From Abelmoschus esculentus (lineage: Eukaryota > Streptophyta > Magnoliopsida > Malvales > Malvaceae), in NCBI GenBank assembly GCA_035048815.1, contig JAUCBN010000011.1:15153501-15217500 (forward strand): a stretch of DNA of 64,000 bases. Direction: 5' to 3'. This document shows positions 12,005 through 23,166 of the stretch, piece after piece (position 1 is the stretch's first letter; the number at the start of each line of letters is the position of its first letter). Below the pieces are notes generated by a model. It did no database searches and was not told the origin of the DNA. It was given only the letters and a program-made list of their open reading frames with translations. The position numbers were made by a program, and so were the translations under genes.

Positions 12005-12905
12005 GGTGCATGCTAGATATGCGTAATTTTAGTGCAAGTGAACACGTCGTCAAGTAATAAAGTGATGAGTATCAAGTATCATCTCCTCAGTGATTGATAT
12101 ACTTAATATGCTTCCTTTGATCTTCTTGCTCTATAAAAGAAAATAAAAACACAAGTGAATTGGGGTTATGATTTATCTAAATAATAAAAACTAAATAAAG
12201 ATAGAAAAATAAGATAAAGAAGATGACTAGGATCCAGTTGTGCTGTATAGTGGATTCGATCAACTCGTTTCTATCCAATGCAATTGTAAAACACTGCCTC
12301 GGCAGGACTACAGATTATTGCCTCGACAGTGCAAATACTCGTCTATCGCGGCAATCCCTTGCTCTTGTGCAGACTTTACCAAATTTTGAAAAAGTTTCCT
12401 TAGATGACTCCGCTTATCCCAAAGTCAAAGTATTGTAGATGAGCAGTCCTTGATAATACCTCCCGACGTGAATCAATTATAATCACCAACAAATCCCACA
12501 CTTCTATTAGCCACTGAAACTCTAAATCTATCCCTAGGCCGAGTTAGTGTTCTATGGCAAAAACATCATACTTATTCCTTTCGTGAATCTAGCTCTCCCG
12601 ATATTAGATAAATGGATGACTTACAAACTTCTCTCATGAGCTTGAATGGAAGAACAAGGAATGACAAAGAATAAGCAAACTTTGATATTTTATTGCATTG
12701 GGAACAAGAAACAAAATTTGACTTCCTCACACTAATACTTTACAACCTTCACCTAAGCCTAAACAAAACTAGAACATAATATAGAAGAAAGAAAAACTAA
12801 ATCTAATTCTATATTCTAAGCTATGAATCTAATATGTGTCATCTTCCCTTGGACGGCTATGCCTTATATAGGCTTGGCCTAGGGCAAACCTTTCCTAAGT
12901 AATTC
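12005..12905 (-). mobile_element. Athila-type LTR fragment inside Del-1 left LTR
   Basis: From about 12016 the sequence follows the start of the LTR at 49709: AGTGCAAGTGAACACGTCG, AAGTAATAAAGTGATGAG, then the CTGCCTCGGCAGG, GATACCTCCCGACGTGAAT and CTTATATAGGC blocks. It stops near 12905 at CAAACCTTTCCTAAGTAA, about 0.4 kb short of a full LTR, and Del-1 LTR resumes at once. No target duplication is visible. Confidence 0.75.
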
Positions 12906-13451
12906 TATATTTAGTTACTAATGTAGAGACTGAAATGTGGAGTAAAATGAGATAAATCTTGATGAAAATTGAGAAGAATTCAGCAAGTAATTGAAGACAT
13001 CTTAGAGAGGAAATAGAGAGAAAGTGGAGAGAAGATGAGAAAATGGGAAGTTAAAAAAGAAAATGAAATTAATTACTAATTAAAAACTTATTTTGATGGA
13101 AAATTTTTAATTAAAATAATTTAGGTTAATGGCGCTCTAAGGATTCTAAGCTTTGGCTTACTTTCAAATTTAGTCACTAAAAATTTTAATTCCAAAAATT
13201 TCAATTTAACCCTTAAACTTTCCAAAATTTACAATTTAGTTACTAATGTAATAATCATGCTTAATTAAATTAATTTAAGTCCCAATTATTGTTTCTTTAA
13301 CTTTAAAAAAAATTAACATTTTTAAAACTTTTCTATAAATTTATCTTTTTAAATTACTCGGAATTAATGAAAAAGAAAAACCCGATTCGATCCGAATCGA
13401 ATCCTCTCTAACTTACACTCAAACTACTAGCCCCAAAACCAGGATATTACA

Positions 13452-13466
13452 ACTCTTCACTTCTTA
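13452..13466 (-). other. Polypurine tract of Del-1
   Basis: On the minus strand AAGAAGTGAAGAGT directly precedes the 3' LTR. This purine-rich run is the expected primer for plus-strand DNA synthesis. Confidence 0.7.
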
Positions 13467-13780
13467 AGAAAATTTCGTCCTCGAAATTTACCTGAAGCAA
13501 ACAAGTGAGGAAACTGCTCCCTCATACATTCCTTTGTCTCCCAAGTTGCTTCTTCCACACCTCGGTTTCTCCAAAGCACTTTTACCAAGTCTATGGTCTT
13601 TTCTTGAAGAACCTTTGTATCTACATCTAAGATCCTCACCGGTTCTTCTTCATAAGTCATATCCGTTCTTAACGTAATCTCTTCAACTGGGACAACATGC
13701 GAAGGATCTGACCTATACTTACGAAGCATCGATACATGAAAAACATCATGTATCCTATCCAACTCCATTGGCAACCTCAA
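13457..13780 (-). pseudogene. Del-1 integrase C-terminal end with Tekay-type chromodomain
   Basis: The 107-codon frame contains RIHDVFHVSMLRKY, then YEEEPVRILDVDTKVLQ, then LVKVLWRNRGVEEATWE and FPHLF. This is the end of the polyprotein in Tekay/Del chromoviruses, where the chromodomain-like tail is thought to direct integration to heterochromatin. It is separated from the integrase core by a one-base frameshift near 13800. The frame ends about six bases from the 3' LTR. Confidence 0.85.
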
Positions 13781-13806
13781 CCGATAAGCAACAGGGATAA
13801 TACGTT

Positions 13807-14924
13807 CTATAACACCTCGTACGGTCCAATAAAAGGAGGACTCAACTTGCCCTTACGTCCAAACCACATCATCTTCTTCCATAGTGAAACCTTCAAGAAA
13901 ACCTTATCTTTGACATCATACTCTACCTCTCTACGCTTCAAGTCAACATACGACTTCTGCCTATCCGAAGCCTCCTTAAGCTTAGCACATATAAACTTAA
14001 CCTTCTCATCGATGTCTTTCAACACCTGCGGTAAATAAACATATTTTTGTCCAACCTCCTTCCAACACAAAGGTGTACGACACCTACGTCCATATAAAGC
14101 CTCAAACAGTGCCATCTGTATACTTGTCTGAAAACTATTATTATAAGTAAACTCCACCAAAGGCAATTGTTTCTCCCATGTACCTTGAAACTCAATGATG
14201 CAACACCTCAACATATCCTCCGAAGTCTGAATAACACGTTCAGACTGACTATCCGTCTAAGGATGATAAGCTGTACTAAAGCTAAGCTTCGTACCCAAAG
14301 CTACTTGAAAACTCTTCCAAAACTCAGAGGTAAAACGCGAATCTCTATTTGATATGATCGACTTTAGCATTCCAAGCAACTTTAACACCTTAAAAATATA
14401 CAACTCTGCTAGCTTATCCATCGAATACGTTGTATGCACAGCAAAAAAATGCGCACACTTCGTAAACCTATCAATGATCACCTGTATAAAATCCTTTTTG
14501 GACGGTGTTAACGGTAACCCGTCACAAAATCTATAGTCACTTTCTCCCACTTCCATTTTGAAACCTGAAACGGTTGCAACAAACCCGCAGGAAACCGATG
14601 TTCAGCTTCCACTCGCTGACACACCATACACCGTGCCACAAACTCCACCATATTCTTCTCCAAACCAACCCAAAAGTACAAACTTTTGAGATCCTTATAC
14701 ATCTTCACACTACTCGGATGCATAGCAAACGGACTAGTATTAGCCTCTATTAAGATAGCTTGTCTCAACTCGGCATCATTCGGCACCACTATACGACCTC
14801 CAAAGAAAAGAACCTCATCATCATCAAAATGATACTCGGTCGGTCTACCTTCAGCAATGTCCTCCACATGAGGTACTAAAGCTTCATCCTCTAACTGCTT
14901 CGCTTTTATCATCTCAACCAACAC
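13807..14924 (-). pseudogene. Del-1 integrase, zinc domain and catalytic core, frameshifted
   Basis: Three overlapping minus-strand frames carry the parts in order. 14508-14924 has the zinc-binding region with MHPSSVKMYKDL and CMVCQRVEAEH; the first histidine position reads N (EANTS where relatives have EAH). 14257-14556 has the core with SNRDSRFTSEF holding the second catalytic Asp. 13807-14214 has EALYGRRCRTPLCWKEVG and DKVFLKVSLWK after the core. Frame changes fall at about 14220-14260 and 14510-14560, and a stop follows near 13807. The product would integrate cDNA, but this copy is dead. Confidence 0.85.
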
Positions 14925-14933
14925 GGTTTTTAC

Positions 14934-15353
14934 TTACAACTCCGCTACCAAACCACGTTCCTTTGAAATACTTAACTTAGCAAACATAGCCCTCAACTCC
15001 ACTGCTGTCTTATGGCTCAAAGCATCCGCTACCACATTAGCTTTTCCCGGATGATACTCGATAGTCAAATCACAGTCCTTAAGCAACTCCATCCATCTAC
15101 GTTGCCTAAGGTTTAAATCCTTTTGTGACATGTGATATTTCAAGCTCTTGTGGTCCGTGTATATAGTACACTTCTCACCATACAAGTAGTGTCTCCAAAC
15201 TTTCAAAGCAAAAACTGCCGCCGCAAGCTCCAAATCATGTGTCAGATAATTCTTCTCATGCACTCTTAACTGTCTAGAAGCATACGCCACAACTTTCCCT
15301 TCTTGCATCAAAACACATCCGAGACTAACATAAGATGCATCACTATAAACCAC
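14934..15353 (-). pseudogene. Del-1 ribonuclease H domain
   Basis: This 139-codon frame has the four acidic motifs of Ty3/gypsy RNase H: YSDAS, the E in DLELAA, IYTDHKS and VADALSHK. The linker YASRQLRVHEKNY is also present. RNase H would degrade the RNA strand during reverse transcription. It is bounded by stops at both ends in a polyprotein that should be continuous, so it is a fragment rather than an independent gene. Confidence 0.85.
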
Positions 15354-15359
15354 AAAGTC

Positions 15360-16420
15360 CTTACCCGTCTCGGGCTAAACCAACACTGGAGCACTAGTCA
15401 ACACCTCTTTTAACTTCTCAAAGCTCTTTTGTTGACTTTCTTTCCGCTCAAAAGGAACCTTTTTTTGCAAAAGCTTGGTCATGGGAGCAGCAATGCTTGA
15501 AAACCCTTCAATGAACCTACGATAGTAACCAGCCAAACCCAAAAAACTTCGAACCTCTAACACCGATTTTGGCTGCTTCCAACCCATAATAACCTCTATG
15601 TTTTTCAGATCAACACTAATACCCTTTTCGATACCACATGACCAAGAAACACCACTTCCTTTAACCAAAACACACATTTGCTTAGCTTAGCAAACAATTG
15701 ATTCTCTTTCAACGCTTGCAACACTATCCGCAAATGCCGATCATGATCTTCCTCGGTACGTGAATAAACAAGGATATCATCTATAAATACTACCACAAAC
15801 TGGTCCAAATACTCATGAAACACTTGGTTCATCATATCCATAAAAGCAGCAGGGGCATTTGTCAAACTGAACGGCATTACCAAAAACTCATAGTGGCTAT
15901 ACCTTGTCCGAAAAGTCATTTTCAACACATCAACCTCCTTAACTTTCAACTAATAATATCCCAATCTTAAATCAATTTTCAAGAATACACTTGCACCTCG
16001 AAACTGATCAAACAGATCATAAATCCTTGGTAAATTATACTTATTCTTCACGGTCAACTTATTCAATTGCCGGTAATCAATGCATATTTTCATAGTACCA
16101 TCCTTTTTCTTTACAAACAACACCGGTGCATCTCAAGGTGACACGCTCGGTCGGATAAAACCTCGGTCAAGCAACTATTGTAACTACATCTTTAGTTCTT
16201 TCAACTCTTTGGGTGCCATATGATAAGGAGCAATAGAAACCAAATTAGCACCAATATAAGTCTCGATACTAAACTCCATATCACAATCGAGAGGTAATCC
16301 AAGAAACTCCTCAGGAAATACTTCCGGAAAATCGCGCACTGCTCGAATGTCTTGCACCCGAACATCTCTTATACTCGGATTCATCACATAGGCTAGATAT
16401 GCTACACCACCATGATGCAA
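15360..16420 (-). pseudogene. Del-1 reverse transcriptase with several in-frame stops
   Basis: The fingers and palm motifs can be followed on the minus strand from KELKELK (about 16190) through CIDYRQLNK (about 16080) and RYSHYEFLVMPFSLTNAPAAF (about 15850-15910). The catalytic FIDDILVYS lies at about 15770, and then RSFLGLAGYYRRFI at about 15510. In-frame stops interrupt it at about 16180, 16172, 16133 and 15950, and a frameshift lies near 15610-15680. At least two stops replace a conserved Gln, consistent with CAG to TAG. The upstream part, 16184-16420, is the protease-RT linker with DFPEVFPEE. Confidence 0.9.
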
Positions 16421-16493
16421 TGTCTTTTCCGCTTACAAAGCCGAAACTACATTAGACAAAAATCCAATATATTCACTTTTCACCACAACCTTA

Positions 16494-16805
16494 CTACCAT
16501 CCAATAACCTCGAGGTAACCCTTTTTCTTTTCAAAGTCTACCACCGCTCGATGCTCCGTCAACCAGTCAACACCCAAAATAAGATCAAAACCATAGAAAG
16601 GCAACTCCATCAAGTCAACCACAAAAAAATGCCCTTGCACCTTTAACGGAAACCTTTTATACAACCTCCTAAACGTGACTGTTTCACCCAGAGAATTGGT
16701 AACCACCAAAACAACATCTAATACCTCAACCGAAACATCCAACAAATGCGCATGTTCACTCAAAACATAAGAATGCGTAGATCCGGAATCTAACAAAGAA
16801 AACAA
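16494..16805 (-). pseudogene. Del-1 aspartic protease
   Basis: The frame has LLDSGSTHSYV, the D-S-G catalytic loop with the typical Tekay THSYV extension. The flap region follows, then YGFDLILGVDWLTEHRAVVDF near the C-terminus. It would mature the Gag-Pol polyprotein. The active-site Asp is present, but the fragment is cut from gag and RT by stops. Confidence 0.85.
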
Positions 16806-16810
16806 TGATA

Positions 16811-18033
16811 CATTTTGTAAAGAAAAAGTATCTGCAACAACATATATAGCTTTACGAGTCCCACGATGAGCATAAACCTTACACCTATCTCCTTGCCTCT
16901 AGAAAGGACCTCTGCCTCTACCACTTTCTCTACCAGGCACCACAACAGCATCAACATGATCACCAGACTCGCCAGTAAGCCTCGGGCAATCACGACTCAT
17001 GTGATCCTTAGATCCACAATCCATACAAGCACCAGTGGCCCATCAACACTCTCCTAGATGGCGTTTGGAACACATATTACAAAATGGGATATCGCCACCT
17101 CTACCAAACTGCTGGGCTCGACCACCGTGTCCAAAGTCACCTCGACACCGATTAGCTCTGTATCGGTTGTCATGAAATCTCTTACCCTACTTACTCTGAA
17201 AGTTGGCCTCAGCAGGCTTTTTACCAACATCGGAAGACTTCCTGGCCTCCCTCAGGGGCTCCTCGACATCCTTGGCCCTATTCACCAACACATCAAACTC
17301 ATTGTACTCGGTAGCCAACATATATGTCTTAATCTCAGGCTCCAACCCATAGAACCTATCACATCTTTTCTAATCAATGGGGACCAACTCAAGACCATAG
17401 TGGCTCATTCGGATAAATTATATCTCATACTCCGATACAATCATCGAACCTTGAACCAAAGACATAAACTCTTGTTTCCTTGCATCCTCATACTACGGAA
17501 CCAAAAACTTCCACACAAAAGTTGTCCTAAAATACTCCCAAGTCAAATTGCCAGCAACTACACCAGCTCTTGTGGTAGTCCACCAATGATAGACATCTCC
17601 CTAGAGAAAAGAAATAACACATCCCAACCTCCTAGCATCAAGGCACTCCATCTGATCCAAGATCCTCTCTTTACTAGCCAGCCACTCCTCAACTGAACTC
17701 AGTTTTGAACTACGAAACTCAATATCATCCAAGCTACATAATCGCTCTAAAGGTAGCCTTGGTGTAACGACAATAGTAGGGGCAGGAGTAAGAAAACGTA
17801 CTCCGACAACAGCAGCCTTAAACACACCCTTCATAGCCTATATGAACGGTGCAAAACTCTATAAACTGACCACCCTGTAGAACTGGAGGTACATCCACGG
17901 GCGGAGGAGAAAGTTGCTCTTCCCTAGCAGTCGCCTCGCCTTCATTTGGGCCATCTGTGATCATACCCGAACTAGCTCGTGTCTCACATCTTGGAGGCAA
18001 ACATAGAAACTTCAAACATGCAATATAAAACAT
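16811..18033 (-). pseudogene. Del-1 gag with CCHC zinc knuckle
   Basis: Read from the right, 17818-18033 holds the N-terminus (PPPVDVPPVLQGG). 17601-17834 holds the start of the capsid-like region with EEWLASKERILDQMECLDARR. About 16985-17110 holds CMDCGSKDHMSRDC (C-x2-C-x4-H-x4-C), preceded by a second Cys pair, CNMCSKRHLGEC, as in Tekay/Del Gag. Stops and shifts break it into at least four frames. Gag would package element RNA. Confidence 0.8.
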
Positions 18034-18212
18034 AATATCAAAACATATTAGACCTATACTCGGGCAAGATCCAAGGGAAACCTGTAGAGCATTTAAAAAT
18101 GTATTAACATTGGCAACGTGTAACCCTTGACTCTTTCAAATAAACACCACTTAAACGCATTTACCGTACACAATTATCAACAAATGATATCAAATCACAC
18201 ACAATAAACCAT

Positions 18213-18224
18213 GCTCTAATACCA
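18213..18224 (-). other. Del-1 primer binding site (initiator tRNA-Met type)
   Basis: The plus strand reads GCTCTAATACCA, one mismatch from the complement of the initiator-Met PBS. It lies five bases from the 5' LTR at 18230. Del-3 has the perfect form at 62565-62576. Confidence 0.85.
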
Positions 18225-18797
18225 TCAAATGTAACCCCTTTAGCCCGGCCTAGACAAAACCGGCTCTAATGGGTTACACGGGGAATATCGAACCAAACCT
18301 ATGAAGGTTTGATATGATAAAAAACTCTGAAAACCGATATATTTTTTTCTTTTCGCTCTTCTAGATGCATAATTAGATTCCTACAAGTGTCGATTTCATA
18401 CAAAGCAAAACCGAAAGCATTCCAATCACAATCGAGCACTCAATTGATCATATAAGTATGTTAAGGACTAAAACGTAAATCTTTTAAATTATAATGAAAA
18501 AATAGGAATTCGATCCATCAATGTTCAATTAATCATGCAAGTATCACTCACGGTAAATTTCAAACCAAACAGAGTATTCTAACATCATCAATTACATACT
18601 TCACTAATTAGGAACCAAAATATAAATATTCTAAATTATAAGGACTTGTCCAAATTAAGTTAGCCAACTTGAAATTAAGTCAACTTTGTGCATTCATGTG
18701 AAATTTCAGCTCAAAATAACATCTATAGCTACAATAATTGAACAAAGAAAGATAATCGGGACTAACATGTAATTTCAACACCTAAAACTCATCAATC

Positions 18798-19010
18798 AGT
18801 CAGGGGTATCGATACCAGCACAGGCCTATATCGATACTGTAATGTGGCAGTGACCATATTACCTATCAAAGATCTGAGGTATTGATACAACCTTGGGCGA
18901 TATCGATACTCAGATTACTAGTGAGGTAATTGCATCGCACCATGCTTCGGTGCCATCAAAAATTTGCCTTGGTGTATCAATACCAGAACAGGGTATTTCG
19001 ATACTCTTGG
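18798..19010. repeat. Cluster of GTATCGATAC palindromes in Del-1 right LTR
   Basis: Counterpart of 10388-10605. Full and degenerate copies of the ATCGAT-centred palindrome; some have drifted here (for example GTATTGATACA). Confidence 0.8.
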
Positions 19011-19679
19011 GCACAAAACATTAAATTAGGCAAAACAAGTTGGTTTAACCCCATCCATCCTTAACCAAAGTTCATTGTCAGCTTTAGGCGTAACTCCTAA
19101 ACATATTGTTCTACCTAAACACTCAATTACATCCATTAACATCCTATAACATCTATAAACATGCACCCTAACTTTGACTCAAACCATTGACCATACAAAG
19201 ACAACATGATTCCAAGAAAATTCATCAAAAAATTATTCAACGAACCAATAAGCAAACATGTTTATAGATGGTTTATACAATTCACTTACTAACTCCAAAA
19301 TACACTCAAAAAGTAAAGGATTTACATATTACCAAATACTAATTTTTGCCAAATCATACCAAAATATGTAAGTCTTCCCCCTTGGACCTCTTTCTCCAAA
19401 TGTTGCCTTTAATGCCTTAATATTTCTACAAAGATGAAAAGAGAGCTTAAGCAGAACATGTTTAGTGAGGTAGCTCTAAACACAAGTTCATCAGTGCAAC
19501 ATTAAAACCAATTTAAAACATCACTTACACTTCTCATGCTAAAACAAAGTATGCTTGATCAAATCATGCCCATCTATATAACCAAATCATTTCATGTCTC
19601 ATGCATATTGGCATTCTAGTGACAACATATTGTGAACTTTTAGCTCACAGAATACTCGGATTCCTTATCATAATTGGAG

Positions 19680-19890
19680 ACTCTTGGTCTCAACATGTAT
19701 AGGTCGAACACATAGTCACCCTTGTATACATGTTACCCTCACTACACATAGTCGGACACAAAGTCACCCTTGTTTACGTATGGGTCAACAATATGTACGG
19801 TCGGACACAAAGTCACCCTTGTTTACCTATAGGCAAGCTCTACACGCACGGTCGAACACAAAGTCACCCTTGTTTACGTGTAGGCGACAT
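19680..19890. repeat. Tandem repeat of about 50 bp in Del-1 right LTR
   Basis: Same array as 11280-11485, with the unit GTCGGACACAAAGTCACCCT about four times. Confidence 0.85.
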
Positions 19891-20430
19891 ATTTATTCTC
19901 ATAATCTTTATAGTGTACTTAATCCTAATGACATATCATTTGTATTCATAACTATTGTTAGTTTCACTAAGCAATATCATTCCAATCATGCATGTCAACT
20001 TGCTGCTTATAATGCACTCATAATATGTTCATCAAGTGAACCAAAATCATGCTCAACGGCTTAATCAAATGTAAGGCAAATAATCAAATATTGTTCCAAT
20101 TTAGTTTCATGCTTACATAAGCCATGAATGTCTTTCTAAACCATACATTTACAGCAATTAACACATGCATTCATCATTTCAAATCCAAGTTATGCATTTT
20201 CAATGAAAACTCTATGAAATCATCTTTCTTAAAGCCATTACCAAGTAGTCGAAACTTAGGAAAATACATCAAAAACCTTAATATACTTACTCTTGAATTA
20301 AAAAAGTTTTTATACTATTTCATAGTCCCCGAAAAGAACCGTTCGATTGCGAAACGCTTTTAACCGAAATTCACTCTCCGGCAAGTGAAACAAGCCTTCA
20401 CCGACGCTCCAACGACAACGCCAATGCACC

Positions 20431-20435
20431 AGCCA
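20431..20435. repeat. Target-site duplication of Del-2 (AGCCA), left copy
   Basis: AGCCA precedes TGTAAC at 20436 and recurs at 24931-24935 after the terminal TTACA. The duplicated bases belong to the Del-1 LTR. Confidence 0.9.
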
Positions 20436-21051
20436 TGTAACACCCAACCCGGATGTCACAATGGGCCTTCGGCCCAAAAACCCATCTTTCAAAATTTCGT
20501 TTTAAAAGCCCAATAGTAAATATCATGTAAGTCCAAAACCAAGTCCATAATCCAATTAAATAAAAACAAGTCCAAAATAATTCCAAGTAAATCGGAGCTC
20601 CAAAATATATTACAGACTGTTATAAAACATTCGACCCAAATAAAATAACAGAGTTACAAATTACATATAGGGTTCAACATAGTACTAAGCCCACTACATC
20701 TAGTAACTGTACTCTGACAACACGGTCGATGTTGTAAGTCCAAACCTCGATGGTGCTCCACGAATCCCGCTCCACTTAACCTACGCACGAAAACAGATTT
20801 CGAATGCTGAGCCACACAAGCTCAGTGGATACGCCAAACTCGGCCAACATCATGCATATCAAAGCAGTAAAGCATGGCATATAAATCACATGCATGGTAT
20901 GAAGGTTTAGCATGCTTGCCTACACATGGCATAAATGAATGTATACTATCGCACACAGCATATACAAACATATAAGTCAACACACAAGAGCGAGGCCCGT
21001 GTCCACACAGCATCGGGATCCTACACTCAGGATTGAGGCCGCCCTCAAATC

Positions 21052-21190
21052 CTATGCCCGGAATGGTACATCGGACATCTTCGAACGAGGCCGCCCAACG
21101 TTCGGAAAAGGGTGGAGGCCGCCCAACCAACCCTATGCTCGGAATGTCACATCGAACATCTTCGAGTGAGGCCGCCCAACACTCGGAATA
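21052..21190. repeat. 84-bp tandem repeat in Del-2 LTR
   Basis: ATGCCCGGAATGGTACATCG... at 21052 recurs as ATGCTCGGAATGTCACATCG... at 21136. Both continue into ACATCTTCGA and GAGGCCGCCCAAC. Open frames in this area come from the repeat and look spurious. Confidence 0.8.
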
Positions 21191-21471
21191 CAAGTCTTCA
21201 ATCATCACCCGGCATGTTACATCGGATGGTCTTCAACGTGTTGCAACACTTATGGATATCCAGATTCTAACACACAAAGACTCGACCACACAATCGATCC
21301 ACCTAGGATCTCATCACAACAAGATATATTCAAGTCTTATCTCAATTGGTTTTTCGGAGTTATAATTATAAATCTTAGCCCGATGATTCATTTCATAGCT
21401 TACGGATTTAAGTATTTATTCACTAGGATCATCGAGTCCCTAACTTTATCCAAATTTAACCAAATTACACA

Positions 21472-21745
21472 GGGGTATCGATACCCTTAAGTAGGGTATC
21501 GAAACACCCTTTATCGATACCCACCCAAAGAGGGTATCGAACCACAGGTATCGAAACACGTATCGATACCATTGACTAGCCCAAAAAGTCAACGGAAAGG
21601 GGAGGATCCGTTTCGATACAGGTATCGATGCAAAAACTTTCTGGAATCCACGGTATCGAAACAAGTATCGATACCTCTGAACAACAGGCTAAAATATACA
21701 CACTGGTATCGATACCGGTAGCTCGAGTATCGATACCCCCTACAC
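21472..21745. repeat. Dense GTATCGATAC / GTATCGAAAC palindrome cluster in Del-2 LTR
   Basis: At least a dozen full or partial units in about 270 bp, several being the perfect 12-base palindrome (for example 21474-21485 and 21706-21717). Others mix the halves as GGTATCGAAAC. Confidence 0.9.
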
Positions 21746-22623
21746 TAAGGACGGTTCTGCACTTAGAAAATTTAGATTTTCAACCCCAAACTTAATCTAA
21801 TCGATCCCTAAGAGTTCCTACTCAATATTAAAGATGTTTAAAGTATTTTAACACCAATTTCCAACCCTTAGCCACATTAATCCGAATTTCACCATTAAAG
21901 ACTCATTTTCAAGCAACCAAGCAAAAACAACATACAAGCATGATTATCTCTACATGTCATGAAATCTACCATGAATGGATGATGTAGAAGGAGTTGGGAG
22001 TACCAACCTCAAGCCAAAGCAACAGCAAAACGAGCTCCCTACTCAAGTCGAACTCTTCCTCTACCCAAGCTTGATGATGGCTCTCCAACCTCTTTCTCTA
22101 CACGAGGAAGATGAACAACGATTAAGGATGGTCCGGGAATAATTTCTAAAGCTTAAAAACACAAAAAGACCCAGATTTTAAGCCTCAAAAACCCAAACCC
22201 GGATTACACCTTAAACCCCAACAAACCTCTACCTCCACCAAACCCACACATTCTTACCTTGTTTTATAGATCCTTTACTGCTCTATAACATCTCCTCTAC
22301 CATAAAAACGAGATTCCAAACATAGCTCTTAAAAATCTTACCTTTACACACCCCTTTTCTTGCTTCAAAGGTATTGGAGGATGAAGAAAAGAGAAGAGAA
22401 TGAAGTCATCCTCTGCAGAGGATTAAAGACCCCCTTCTCCCTCTTATCTCACTTTAGGCATTTACAAAAATGCCCCCATCTTAAAACTCTTAAAGCCCAC
22501 ACCACTCAAGCCCAACAAGCCTATGGCCCAACAAGGCCCAAAACACACAAATCCGGTCCTAAACCCGAGGCCCAACATATCGGGTTATCTCGACATACTA
22601 AACCGAGAGTTCGGGTCGTTACA

Positions 22624-22640
22624 ACTCTCCCCTCCTTAAA
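22624..22640 (-). other. Polypurine tract of Del-2
   Basis: Minus strand AAGGAGGGGAGAGT immediately before the 3' LTR. Confidence 0.75.
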
Positions 22641-23166
22641 GAAAATTTCGTCCTCGAAATTTACCTGTTAGGAAGAGATGAGGATACTGAGCTCTCATGT
22701 CCTTCTCCGGCTCCCACGTGGCCTCTTCGATCCCATGGTTCCTCCACAACACTTTCACCAAAGGTATACACTTGTTCCTGAGCTCCTTGACTCCTCTGTC
22801 CACGATTCCGATGGGCCTTTCCTCGTAAGTCAAATCCGTATTGACTTCGATTTCCTCAAGCTGAACCACATGTGAGGGATCAGAACAGTAACGTCTCAAC
22901 ATAGACACGTGGAACACATCGTGTATACGCGCCAACTCCGGAGGCAAAGCTAGTCGATAAGCTACCGGTCCAACCCTCTAAAGCACCTCATACGGCCCGA
23001 TATACCTTGGGCTCAACTTTCCCTTCCGACCAAACCGGATGATACCCTTCCATGGAGATACCTTGAGAAACACTTTCTCGCCAAGCTCGTACTCGATGTG
23101 CTTACGCTTCTTATCCGCATAAGCCTTCTACCTATCAAAAGCTGCTTGTAACCTCTCTTTGATGAT
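22636..23166 (-). pseudogene. Del-2 integrase C-terminal domain and chromodomain
   Basis: 22636-22947 encodes RIHDVFHVSMLRRYCSDPSHVV, then LTYEERPIGIVDRGVKEL and LVKVLWRNHGIEEATWEPE. This is the Tekay C-terminal block and chromodomain-like tail. Between it and the main pol frame, 22948-23166 encodes the linker (FLKVSPWKG, GRKGKLSPRYIGPYEVL) with three in-frame TAG stops. One follows EKV, one sits where DRQK is normal, and one follows YEVL. Confidence 0.85.

Larger units (their letters stand above)
9821..13451 (-). repeat. Del-1 3' LTR, interrupted and partly deleted
   Basis: Starts TGTAACCCCC at 9821 and ends ATATTACA at 13451. It aligns with the right LTR from 18230 up to about 12004 and again from about 12905 to 13451. 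Between these lies about 0.9 kb of foreign Athila-type LTR, and about 0.6 kb of LTR (equivalent to about 24936-25560) is missing. Thus the foreign piece is not a clean insertion but is associated with a deletion. Confidence 0.85.
20436..22623 (-). repeat. Del-2 3' LTR (2,188 bp)
   Basis: TGTAACACCCAACCCGG at 20436 to GGTCGTTACA at 22623. Contains an 84-bp tandem duplication (about 21052-21190) and a dense palindrome cluster (21472-21745). The last 70 bases match 24861-24930 with only a few differences. Confidence 0.9.

Noticed and set aside
17058..17696. 212-codon plus-strand frame
   Set aside because: Antisense to Del-1 gag, whose motifs are on the minus strand. No recognisable domain in the plus frame.
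20822..21208. 128-codon minus-strand frame in the Del-2 LTR
   Set aside because: Produced by the 84-bp tandem duplication inside a non-coding LTR.
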